Shown piece by piece: positions 43,843 to 51,986 of a DNA stretch of 52,905 nt. The first letter of the stretch is position 1; every line of letters starts with the position of its first letter. A program made the translations under genes and the position numbers. This DNA comes from Planctomycetia bacterium (GTDB taxonomy: Bacteria; Planctomycetota; Planctomycetia; Gemmatales; Gemmataceae). The DNA is taken from NCBI GenBank assembly GCA_005772955.1, contig SXID01000159.1:1-52905 (forward strand), given 5' to 3'. A model generated the notes under the pieces. The model searched no databases and was not told the origin of the DNA. It saw only the letters and a program-made list of their open reading frames with translations.

Positions 43843-45132
43843 TCACAGTTTCCACTTTGCGCGCGGCTCGCGCGACAGTTCTTTGTTCGCCTTCTCGTCG
43901 TCCGCGAACAGTTCCTTCGCCGCGTCCCACTTCAGCTTTCGGCCCAGACGGTAGCCGATGTTACCCAGGTGGCAGATGCTCGCGGAGCGGTGTCCGGTTT
44001 CGGCTGGGCAGATTGTTTCCTTCCCGCTCTTGATGCACTCCAGCCAGTTCTTCTTGTGGTCGGTGCTGGCGTAAACGCGTTTCTCCTTCTCGCCGATTGG
44101 CTCCTTCAGAATCGTGTCCGGCAAACTGCTGATGCCCCCGCGGCTCACCAGGATGCTGCCCTCGGTGCCCTCGAACACGCAGTCGGCTTTGATCTCTTTC
44201 CCGTTCTTGTCCTTCGCGAACTCGTTGTGGATCATCGCGACGCCGCTCGCGTAAACGAACCGCAGTCCGCGATCACTCTTGGGGTCCGGCGGGATCACTT
44301 CGACCGGGCCGCTCGTGTCCATGCTCATCGCCCACTGCGCGATGTCGAAGTGGTGCGCGCCCATGTCGGCCAACTGCCCGCCGCCGTATTCCTGGTAGTT
44401 GCGCCACGCGGGGAAGTGGCCGTGAACCCCCTTCGGGCACAGGATGGAACTGTACTCGCGCGCCGGCGCCGGCCCGAGCCACGTGTCCCAGTCAGTGCCG
44501 TCGGGTTGCTGCTCGCCCTTGAGGTCGCAGGGGATCGCCGCGGCGCCCACACCGATGCGAACCGTCTTGAGTTTGCCGATGCGGCCGTTCCACACGTACT
44601 CGACCGCCTTGCGGAAGTGCCCGCCGAACTCGCTCCGTTGCTGGCTCCCGGTCTGGAAGATGATCTTCGCCTTCGCGACCTCGTTCACGATCCAGCGGCC
44701 ATCGGTGAGGTTCTGCGTGAGCGGTTTCTCGCAGTAGATGTGCTTCCCAGCGCGGGCCGCGAGCACGGCCGGGATCGCGTGCCAGTGGTCCGGTGTGGCG
44801 ATTACGACCGCGTCGAGTCCCTTGAGCGCGAGCAGTTCGCGGAAGTCGCCGTAGGTCTTCACGCCCTTGTAGTCACCGGACTTGACGCGGTCCGCGTACC
44901 GCTTCTCGACGGTAGTTTTCGCGCTGTCGAGGCGTTCCTTGACCACGTCGCACACCGCGACGACTTCGACTTCCGCGCGACCGAGGAAGCCGCCGAGGTG
45001 GCCGCGGCCCATCGTGCCGACGCCGATGAACCCGAGGTTGAGTTTCTCGTTAGCCGCGAACGCGCGGGCGGAACTGGAAAGTACGAGTGGGGCCGTGGCG
45101 CTCGCGGCCAGAAACTTGCGACGAGAGAGCAT
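43843..45132 (-). CDS. Tat-exported Gfo/Idh/MocA-family oxidoreductase
   Basis: A 429-residue protein with a twin-arginine signal (MLSRRKFLAASATAPLVL), the nucleotide-binding LGFIGVGTMGRGHLGGFL, and the family's CEKPL segment (KHIYCEKPLTQNL) with Lys near the active site. The planctomycete-type tail has GGGQLADMGAHHFDIAQWAM and the C-terminal GNIGYRLGRKLKWDA. It is an NAD(P)-dependent sugar or inositol oxidoreductase type; the substrate is unknown. AAGGAA lies 6 nt before the ATG. Confidence 0.94.
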   Translation of the reverse strand: MLSRRKFLAASATAPLVLSSSARAFAANEKLNLGFIGVGTMGRGHLGGFLGRAEVEVVAVCDVVKERLDSAKTTVEKRYADRVKSGDYKGVKTYGDFRELLALKGLDAVVIATPDHWHAIPAVLAARAGKHIYCEKPLTQNLTDGRWIVNEVAKAKIIFQTGSQQRSEFGGHFRKAVEYVWNGRIGKLKTVRIGVGAAAIPCDLKGEQQPDGTDWDTWLGPAPAREYSSILCPKGVHGHFPAWRNYQEYGGGQLADMGAHHFDIAQWAMSMDTSGPVEVIPPDPKSDRGLRFVYASGVAMIHNEFAKDKNGKEIKADCVFEGTEGSILVSRGGISSLPDTILKEPIGEKEKRVYASTDHKKNWLECIKSGKETICPAETGHRSASICHLGNIGYRLGRKLKWDAAKELFADDEKANKELSREPRAKWKL

Positions 45133-45210
45133 GAGAGGTTCCTTGTGTTGAGAGGGTAAAGGCGCGATGATACCCCAGGTGAGGGTGGTGTGGAAGAACC
45201 CGACAGAGTC

Positions 45211-45258
45211 GCATGCGGCTTCGCGCGCGTCAGAACTCGCGAAGCCGCATGCGGCTTC
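45211..45258. repeat. Palindromic repeat upstream of the esterase stop
   Basis: Arms 45211-45225 and 45238-45252 (15 bp) are exact complements with a 12-nt loop; an 18-bp perfect palindrome GAAGCCGCATGCGGCTTC lies at 45241-45258. It ends 6 nt before the terminal base of the esterase gene. Confidence 0.85.
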
Positions 45259-45264
45259 AAATAC

Positions 45265-46182
45265 TCACTTCGCCAGCAGGTGTTTATCGAACCAGTCGGC
45301 CAGCGTCTTCGCATCGTTGGCGAACGCCGGCCCGCCGTGCCCGGCGCCCTTGCGCACCGCGAGTTCGCATGGCACCTTGTTCTCCTTCATCTTCGCGATG
45401 ACGAGTTCCGCTTGTTGGATGGGCACGAGGAAGTCGGCGTCACCGTGGATGATCAGCGCCGGCGCGGAGTCCTTCGAGACGTGGTACACCGGCGAGATCG
45501 TTTTGCCGATCGCCTTCCGCCGCTCCTCGTCCGCGATCACCACGAGTTTGTTCGTGTCCTTCTCGCGCTCCCAGAAGTCGAACGGCGGGCGGAAGTTCTT
45601 CAGCGTACCACCGCCGAGCGCGATTTCGCCTTCCTTGCCGTAGTTGAGGAAGTCCGTGGGCGGGTAGAAGCACGCGACCGCCGCGACCTTCGACGACAGC
45701 CGGTTGATCGGATCGACCGCCTTCGGGTCGCCTTCCTTGGGTGCGCACCCTTGCATGAGCGAGAGGTGCCCGCCCGCGGACCCGCCGGAGATGCCGAGTT
45801 TGTCCGGGTCCACGTTGTACTTCTTGGCGTTCGCCTTGACGAACCGCACGGCGCGGTGCATGTCTTCGAGCACTTCGGGGATGGTGAACTTCGGCTGGCT
45901 CCCGTGAACCACCGCGAACACCGTGTATCCGCGGTTCACGAACTCCAGACCTGCCCCGATGCCGCCGGGCTTGGATGAATTCCAGCCGCCGCTCACGCAC
46001 CAGATGATGCCCTTGCCGTTGGCCTTCGTCGCGTCCTTCGGTGCGAACACTTCCATCGTCATCGCGAGGCCGAACTTGCGGCCGTAGATCACGTCTTCGG
46101 TGCGTGTGTACGTGTCCTGCGCGAACGCGACTGGCGCGAGCGCGAGTGCCGCGAACGCGGAGAGCAAGAAGCGGGAGAGCAT
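45265..46182 (-). CDS. Exported alpha/beta-hydrolase (esterase/lipase type)
   Basis: A 305-residue protein with a signal peptide (MLSRFLLSAFAALALAPVAFAQ) and an alpha/beta-hydrolase core: nucleophile Ser135 in GISGGSAGGHLS, Asp in IIHGDADFLVP, and His in KGAGHGG. It probably cleaves carbohydrate or lipid esters outside the cytoplasm. The ATG at 46182 follows GGAGG by 7 nt; a TTG two codons earlier is an alternative. Confidence 0.92.
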   Translation of the reverse strand: MLSRFLLSAFAALALAPVAFAQDTYTRTEDVIYGRKFGLAMTMEVFAPKDATKANGKGIIWCVSGGWNSSKPGGIGAGLEFVNRGYTVFAVVHGSQPKFTIPEVLEDMHRAVRFVKANAKKYNVDPDKLGISGGSAGGHLSLMQGCAPKEGDPKAVDPINRLSSKVAAVACFYPPTDFLNYGKEGEIALGGGTLKNFRPPFDFWEREKDTNKLVVIADEERRKAIGKTISPVYHVSKDSAPALIIHGDADFLVPIQQAELVIAKMKENKVPCELAVRKGAGHGGPAFANDAKTLADWFDKHLLAK

Positions 46183-46235
46183 GAACAAACCTCCAAAAGA
46201 GTCAGGCGGGCCGGGAGTGGACGCGACTAGCGTGC

Positions 46236-46841
46236 TTACTTCTTCTTCAAAAACGGGTTCGGCGGCAGGTCGATCTTCTTCACCGATTGCAGGTACGCGA
46301 CCATCTTGTCGGCGTCCTTGCCCGCGAGTTGCGCGTGGAAATGCAGACTAAAGCCGTGCGGACCCTTCGCATCAATCAACTTCGGCTGGAGTGTGAGAAA
46401 CGCTTTCACCGCTTCGAGTTGTCCCATCATCGTCGCGGCGAAGATGTCGATGCGCGCGCCGCGTTCAAGAAGCAACGCGGCCATGTCGCGGTTGCCCATG
46501 TGCGACGCGGCGCCCAGCGCGCTCTCCCAGTCGCCACCGCCCCAATCCATGAAGGAGTTCACGAGCGCCGGCTCGCGGTCGAGCAACTTCTTCACCATCT
46601 CTATGTCGGTGTGCGCGAAGACGACGAAGTCCTGGATCATCAGCTTGTTGATCTGCGGGCGCCGCCAACTCGGGTTGAAGGCCGGCTTGGGATAGTCACG
46701 CTCGAACGGCGTTTCGGTGGCCTTGGCGTGCGGCATCGGCGCGACGGTCGCAGGGGTGTCGGCACTGAGTGCTTCGCTTCCCAGCACAACACTCGCGGCG
46801 AACGCGGTCGCGAATGTGCGGCGGTCGATAGGGTCGGACAT
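46236..46841 (-). CDS. Exported ankyrin-repeat protein
   Basis: A 201-residue protein with a twin-arginine signal (MSDPIDRRTFATAFAASVVLG). Residues about 65-165 have ankyrin-type repeats (DIEMVKKLLDREPALVNSF, ESALGAASHMGNRDMAALLLERGARID, GQLEAVKAFLTLQPKLID). It would bind other proteins in the periplasm. GGAG lies 7 nt before the ATG. Confidence 0.85.
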   Translation of the reverse strand: MSDPIDRRTFATAFAASVVLGSEALSADTPATVAPMPHAKATETPFERDYPKPAFNPSWRRPQINKLMIQDFVVFAHTDIEMVKKLLDREPALVNSFMDWGGGDWESALGAASHMGNRDMAALLLERGARIDIFAATMMGQLEAVKAFLTLQPKLIDAKGPHGFSLHFHAQLAGKDADKMVAYLQSVKKIDLPPNPFLKKK

Positions 46842-46920
46842 GGTGCGGCTCCGCGGGTGAGAGTCGATGTGACGAACAGCATACCGCAACGGGCCGGAAG
46901 TGGGAGCAAGAAGCCGCGAA

Positions 46921-47802
46921 TCAGTCCAGCTTCACGCGGTCGCCGAACTTGTCGCGGAGCAGTTGTTTGCCGCGGTCGGTGATGCGCGAGCACTCTCGCA
47001 GGTTGAGTTCGCGGAGGTGTGGGAACGCCGTCGATGCCGCGAGCGATTCCGCGCCCGCGTCGCCGATGTTGTTGTCGGACAGGTCGAGGACTTCCAATGC
47101 TGACAGGTGCTTCCCCGCAGCGAGCGCGGCGAGCGCTTTATCGACGAGTTTGTTGTGCGCGAGATTGAGCTTGCGCAGACGGGCGAGCGCCGGGTTCGCG
47201 GCCAGCGCCTGTACCCCGACCGCGCCCGGCTGAACGCTGCGGAACGCGATCTGGCGCAGTCCGGTAAGGTTCGGTGAGCCGAAGAACTTCGCGGCGGAGC
47301 CGGTGCCGAGCGGGTTGAACGGGTACACGCCCAACCCGGCGACGTGTCGAAACTCCGGAAGCGCGGCCATCGCTTCCATCCGCGGACCGCCGGCGTTGTT
47401 CAGTTGCACGAATTGAACGAATGCGAATTCTTCGCTCGCGAACAACGGCCGGAACGCCGGTTGGAGAAGTGCCGGTCCGTCGATGGTGACGTGCGGCAGC
47501 CCACGCGCGAATTCGCCGCTTATGGGGAACGCGGCAAGCAGACCGAGACAGCGCTGGAACAGGGTTGCTTGAACTCGCAGTTCCATGTTCGCGGCGGGCG
47601 GTAAGGCGCCACGCTCACGGGCGATGTCCTTGCGGATGTTTTTCGCACGCGCCGCGTCAAGTTCGTTGTCCTGCTCGTCGAGCCAGTCGGCGAGGACGAG
47701 TCGCGGCGTGTCGTCGTCCGGGTGATCCTTCACCGCGTCGAGCAGCGCGATCAACACCGATCGCGGCGGGGGAAGGGACATCGCAAAGTTCTCGTGGGTC
47801 AT
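46921..47802 (-). CDS. TIGR02996-domain leucine-rich-repeat protein
   Basis: A 293-residue protein: an N-terminal TIGR02996 domain (LDAVKDHPDDDTPRLVLADWLDE), then LRR-type segments (LRQIAFRSVQPGAVGVQALA, LRKLNLAHNKLVDKALAALA, LEVLDLSDNNIGDAGAESLA, LRELNLRECSRITDRGKQLL). It is a complete relative of the truncated copies at 34550-34696 and 36113-36327. LRRs suggest protein binding. The MTHE start is kept because TIGR02996 proteins often begin this way; ATG at 47781 is an alternative. Confidence 0.9.
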   Translation of the reverse strand: MTHENFAMSLPPPRSVLIALLDAVKDHPDDDTPRLVLADWLDEQDNELDAARAKNIRKDIARERGALPPAANMELRVQATLFQRCLGLLAAFPISGEFARGLPHVTIDGPALLQPAFRPLFASEEFAFVQFVQLNNAGGPRMEAMAALPEFRHVAGLGVYPFNPLGTGSAAKFFGSPNLTGLRQIAFRSVQPGAVGVQALAANPALARLRKLNLAHNKLVDKALAALAAGKHLSALEVLDLSDNNIGDAGAESLAASTAFPHLRELNLRECSRITDRGKQLLRDKFGDRVKLD

Positions 47803-47892
47803 CCGACGAGCCGGAACCGTAAGCGATGGACAAGCAATCCGTCGCTTACGTTCTTTGAAGTCGTGCTCAACAAATGCTCACGAGGAGTTGGT

Positions 47893-47918
47893 TGGTTTCA
47901 GCCCCGGAGGGGTTAAAA
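47893..47918. repeat. TTTCAGCCCCGGAGGGG-type repeat
   Basis: GTTTCAGCCCCGGAGGGGTTAAAA forms a weak hairpin upstream of the TIGR02996/LRR gene and downstream of secDF. A similar hairpin is at 29076-29102. The rest of the 284-nt gap holds no gene. Confidence 0.45.
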
Positions 47919-48086
47919 AACAAAGGTCAATTCTTCTTGGACACGCGCCGAGCGCACCTTCAAAACTTACGCTTTCGGCTCGTCAAAACGTCGCAACCCA
48001 GACCGTTTGGAGTCTACTCGCCAGAACCACCCACGGAATCCCTCACGGCGTTGCCCGCAAGGGCGGAGACAAAATCGCCTTTCCGA

Positions 48087-51000
48087 TTACCCTTCAACCA
48101 CTTCTTCCTCGGCGCCCTCTTCCTTCTTCTCCGCGACGTCTTCCGCCGCAGTGTTCTCGTTGTGGCCCTCGCCGAAGATCAGCAGCAGCGGAGCGGCGAC
48201 GAACACCGAACTGTACGTCCCGACCAGCACGCCCATCACCATCACGAACGCGAACAGGTGGACGCCTTCGCCGCCGAACCCGTAGAGCACGATCGACACC
48301 AGGAACACCGTGGTCGCGGTGAGGATGGTGCGACTCAGAGTCTGGTTCACGCTGGTGTCGATCATGTCCGCGTTGAGCTTCGGGTTCTTGCCGCGAACCT
48401 CGCGGATTCGGTCGAACACCACGATCGTGTCACTCACTGAGTAGCCGACGAGCGTGAGCAGCGCCGCGACCGCCGCGAGGTCGATCTTGAAGTCCTGGAT
48501 GCCCAGGAAGCTGAGGCCAGGGACAAAACTCAGGTAGTGGCACACGGCGATCGCGCCAAGCGTGAAGCACAGGTCGTGAACCAGACAGATAACGGCAGCG
48601 GCGCCGAACGTCCAGTTGCCGAACCGGAACCACAGGTACAGGAGAATGGCGGCCCAACTGAGCATGATGGCGATGAACGCCTTCGTGCGGGTCTCGGACG
48701 CGAGCGTGCTGTCGAACACCTCCAGGCGTTCCGGTTCGGGCGTGCTGTCGAATGCTCGTTTCGTCCCGGCGACCACCTCGTGAAGCGACTTGAGTTGGCC
48801 CTCGCGCACCTTCGGGTCGTCACCGGGCGCGGCCGGCGCGCCGATCTTGTCAAGCGTCGGGTTGCGCGACACGTCCAGTTTCATCTTCCCAAACCGCCCG
48901 TCCTTCGCGGTCGTCTCGTCGCCGGTCAACTCGAACATACCGGCCGCGTTCTCCACGGCGAACTGGTTACGGAACTCGCGCTCGAACAATTCCTGCATGA
49001 AGTTTCGCGACGTCGGCTTGTCGAACGTCAACTCCACAACCGCCTTATCGAGCGGACCGGGGGTCACGATCGCGCTGCCCATCAGGGACTTCCCGTCCTC
49101 ACGCAGCAGTCGGTCGAGTGCCACCTGCACCATCCCGCGTTGCTTCTCCGTGGTGCGGAGGGTGAACAACTTGCTCTTGCCCATCGGGTAGTTGTCGGTC
49201 GCGAGGAACGTTTGTTCGACGGACACGTCGGCCAGGTGCGAGGCCCGCTTCTTCACGTCGTTGGCCATCTTCTCTTTGGTGTCCCCATCTGGCTTCTCGG
49301 TGAGGGTGACGACGGCCTTCGTGCCGTCCTTGTAGGTGATCGTGTAGTCCCACACGTTCACCGACCCGCCGCTGCTGGGTTCGTTCTCCCAGACAGCCCC
49401 GGTCGCCTCCAGTTTGGCCTTTTGCGCCTCCTCGCCGAACAACTCGCGGAACCCGGCCTTGTTGTCGGCCGTGCGGGTCAGTCCGCGTTCCTCGCCGTCG
49501 CGGAGTGTGGCCGAGAACACGGTGCCGCCGCGGAAGTCCACGTTCAGCAGGCTCTCGCCGCGCCACAGGAACAGCGCCAGACCCAACACCGAACTGATCG
49601 CGGTGATCGTGAACAGCGCGTTCTTGTATCGCATCGGGCGGAAGTTGGTCCGGTCGAACAACTTCATCATCTTCAATTCGGACAGCCACCGCTTGTGCAT
49701 CCAGAAGTCGAACATCAACCGCGTCATGTACAGCGAGGTAAAGAGGCTGATGACCAGCCCGACCGTGAGGCTAATCGCGAACCCCTTGAGCTGGTCATTG
49801 CCCGCGGAGTACAGCACGATCGCGGTGAAGATGCTCGTCAGGTGGGTGTCGATGATCGTTGGGAATGCGCGCTCGTAGCCGTTGCGTATGGCCGTGGCTA
49901 TGTTCGCGCCTTTGTTTCTTTCTTCGCGGAGTCGCTCGTAGATCAACACGTTCGCGTCAACGGCCATGCCGAGCGTGAGCACCAGCCCGGCGAGACCCGG
50001 GAGCGTGAACGCGGAGTTGACCGCGACCATGAACCCAACGGTGAGGAGCAAGTTCGCGAACAGCGCGAGACACGCGACCGCCCCAGCGAACCGGTAGTAC
50101 ACCAACATGAACACGAGTACCGCGGCAAACGCCAGGCCGACGGCCAGCGTCCCGCGTCGGATCGTGTCGGCACCGAGCGTCGGCCCGATTGTGTTCTCGC
50201 TCACGGGCTTCTCGCGGAGTTCGGCCGAGAGCGCCCCGCTCCGGAGAATGTGGACGAGTCGGTCAACCGACTTGCGGTCGAATCTGCCAGTAATTTGCCC
50301 GCTGTTCGTGATTTCCGCATCGAGAGTTGGGGCCGAAACTACCCGGTCGTCCAGGAGAATCGCGAGGTTTCGCTTGTGGCTACCCGACGGCTTGTTTCGC
50401 CGGGTGATCTTGCCGAACTGTTGCCCACCGGCCGAATTGAAGCGAAACTCGACCGACGGGGTCAGGTTTTTCTGGTCGGTCCCGGCGCTGGCGGTGATGG
50501 TGATCGCACCACCGACGCGGAGCGAGTCTTCGGACGAGACGCGGGTGAGGACGAAGTATTCGTACTTCTTCCGGTTCACCAGTACTTCGATTTCTTCTGG
50601 CTTCTTGTCCTTGTGTTCGGCCGTGAGCCGCACCTTGTCCGCGTTCTCCTTGTCGTCCTGTTCGCGGCTGAGCATCTTGCGGCTGAAGAGCATCATGGTG
50701 CAGTTGACGAGGTCGGCGGGGCCATCGCGAACCGGCACTGGTTTGTCGCGCTGGGCCGCGAGCGTCACCCACAACTTGCTGCCCTCGTTTGCGTTACTCA
50801 GGCCCAGGCTCTCGCGCTGTTCCGGCCCCAGTTCCGACCACACGTAGCGGACCCTCGCCTTGCTGTCGCCGATGTCCACGTTGTACTCGCCTTCCGGCGC
50901 CTCGGGTGGCAGACCTTGGCGGGCGCGGGCCTCGAGTTCGGCGGGCGTCTTTTTTTCCAGTAGATCCCGTGCGGCGAGCAGACCGGTCTGGTCGTCGGCC

Positions 51001-51452
51001 CCGTTCGCGAGAATGCGGAACTCCAGCACGCCCATCTGGGAGATGAGGCGTTTCACTTCTTCGATGTCTTCGGACGAGAGGTTCGTCTTGCCGCCGGACG
51101 CGCCGCCGGTCGGGAGGATGATTTCGACCCGACTATCGCCGAGCGGGCGTACCGTAACGTTCTTGATGTCGGTGGGGTCGATCCGGCGTTTGATCTGCGC
51201 GGCGAGGTCGGCCATCTCCTGGGTCGAAAGCCCTTCGGTTCGACCGGTATTCGTTGAAGCACGCGGCCCGTCACCGTCACCGAGCGCCGCTTTGCGCGCC
51301 TTGGTGCGCTCGATGTTGATCTCGTACACCAGAATGGTGCCGCCGGCGAGGTCGATGCCCAACCGGTACTTCTCGGGCCGGACCGCGAACAGCGCGGCCA
51401 CGAGGCAGGGGATCAGGCAGATCAGAAGTCCGCGGAGGAAATTCCGTTGCAT
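48087..51452 (-). CDS. secDF: SecDF fusion, protein translocase accessory
   Basis: A 1121-residue single polypeptide joining SecD and SecF. The SecD part has YRLGIDLAGGTILVYEI, the P1 head region and the conserved NSAGGQQFGK and RNLAILLDDRVVSAPTL, with six membrane helices in total; the SecF part starts near SLLNVDFRGGTVFSATL and ends in VFLVSIVLYGFG. It uses proton motive force to pull exported proteins through SecYEG. The large inserted soluble region (about 600-800) is longer than in E. coli. It lies downstream of yajC and tgt in the classic order, and serves the window's many exported proteins. Confidence 0.96.
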   Translation of the reverse strand: MQRNFLRGLLICLIPCLVAALFAVRPEKYRLGIDLAGGTILVYEINIERTKARKAALGDGDGPRASTNTGRTEGLSTQEMADLAAQIKRRIDPTDIKNVTVRPLGDSRVEIILPTGGASGGKTNLSSEDIEEVKRLISQMGVLEFRILANGADDQTGLLAARDLLEKKTPAELEARARQGLPPEAPEGEYNVDIGDSKARVRYVWSELGPEQRESLGLSNANEGSKLWVTLAAQRDKPVPVRDGPADLVNCTMMLFSRKMLSREQDDKENADKVRLTAEHKDKKPEEIEVLVNRKKYEYFVLTRVSSEDSLRVGGAITITASAGTDQKNLTPSVEFRFNSAGGQQFGKITRRNKPSGSHKRNLAILLDDRVVSAPTLDAEITNSGQITGRFDRKSVDRLVHILRSGALSAELREKPVSENTIGPTLGADTIRRGTLAVGLAFAAVLVFMLVYYRFAGAVACLALFANLLLTVGFMVAVNSAFTLPGLAGLVLTLGMAVDANVLIYERLREERNKGANIATAIRNGYERAFPTIIDTHLTSIFTAIVLYSAGNDQLKGFAISLTVGLVISLFTSLYMTRLMFDFWMHKRWLSELKMMKLFDRTNFRPMRYKNALFTITAISSVLGLALFLWRGESLLNVDFRGGTVFSATLRDGEERGLTRTADNKAGFRELFGEEAQKAKLEATGAVWENEPSSGGSVNVWDYTITYKDGTKAVVTLTEKPDGDTKEKMANDVKKRASHLADVSVEQTFLATDNYPMGKSKLFTLRTTEKQRGMVQVALDRLLREDGKSLMGSAIVTPGPLDKAVVELTFDKPTSRNFMQELFEREFRNQFAVENAAGMFELTGDETTAKDGRFGKMKLDVSRNPTLDKIGAPAAPGDDPKVREGQLKSLHEVVAGTKRAFDSTPEPERLEVFDSTLASETRTKAFIAIMLSWAAILLYLWFRFGNWTFGAAAVICLVHDLCFTLGAIAVCHYLSFVPGLSFLGIQDFKIDLAAVAALLTLVGYSVSDTIVVFDRIREVRGKNPKLNADMIDTSVNQTLSRTILTATTVFLVSIVLYGFGGEGVHLFAFVMVMGVLVGTYSSVFVAAPLLLIFGEGHNENTAAEDVAEKKEEGAEEEVVEG

Positions 51453-51574
51453 GGCATTCCGTTCCAGAGATCGGAGGTCAAGGGGATAGAAGCCAGACGA
51501 CAGCAAGAAGACGGGGACTGACGCGACTGGCCCTGTCTGATTCCTGGCTTCTGTCCTCTAACCTCTGTCCTCTC

Positions 51575-51922
51575 TTATTGCTTGGCCGCTTCCGCTTCGT
51601 CGGAACCGAGTATCTGAACGACCACATTCCGCTTGATCCGCAGTTTCGTGTCCTCGGAGCGGATCACAATCTCGTCCTCGCCGTCCTTCGCCGAAACGAC
51701 GGTGGCGACGATACCCGCGTTGGTCAGAATCTTCGTGCCGCGTTTGATCGACGCGACCACCAGTTCCTGTTCCTTCTTTTGCCGGCGCTGGGCCGGGAAG
51801 ACCACCACCATAAGGAACAGCACCACCAACCCGATGATGAACAACGGCATCATCGGCCCACCGGGCAACCCGCCCTGCGGCGGTTGCTGCCCTTCTTGCG
51901 CGAACAGGAGGAGAAAGCTCAT
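51575..51922 (-). CDS. yajC: Preprotein translocase subunit YajC
   Basis: A 115-residue protein with one membrane segment (about 22-45, ending VVFPAQRRQKKEQEL) and a conserved cytoplasmic part (GTKILTNAGIVATVVS; EIVIRSEDTKLRIKRNVV). It partners SecDF. It starts near an ATG at 51922; the frame upstream is unconserved. It lies between tgt and secDF. Confidence 0.95.
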   Translation of the reverse strand: MSFLLLFAQEGQQPPQGGLPGGPMMPLFIIGLVVLFLMVVVFPAQRRQKKEQELVVASIKRGTKILTNAGIVATVVSAKDGEDEIVIRSEDTKLRIKRNVVVQILGSDEAEAAKQ

Positions 51923-51986
51923 AGGGTGGTATCTCGGTGGGCGCACAAAGGCCCTTTACCCGGTCGCTACAATCGGAACGCTCAGT

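Noticed and set aside
43801-45159. A 452-residue plus-strand frame over the oxidoreductase
   Set aside because: Antisense to a clear Gfo/Idh/MocA protein; no motifs.
48537-50963. An 808-residue open frame on the plus strand across secDF
   Set aside because: It is antisense to a clear SecDF protein and its product is rich in Arg, Val, His and Glu with no conserved motif; long antisense frames are expected in GC-rich genes.
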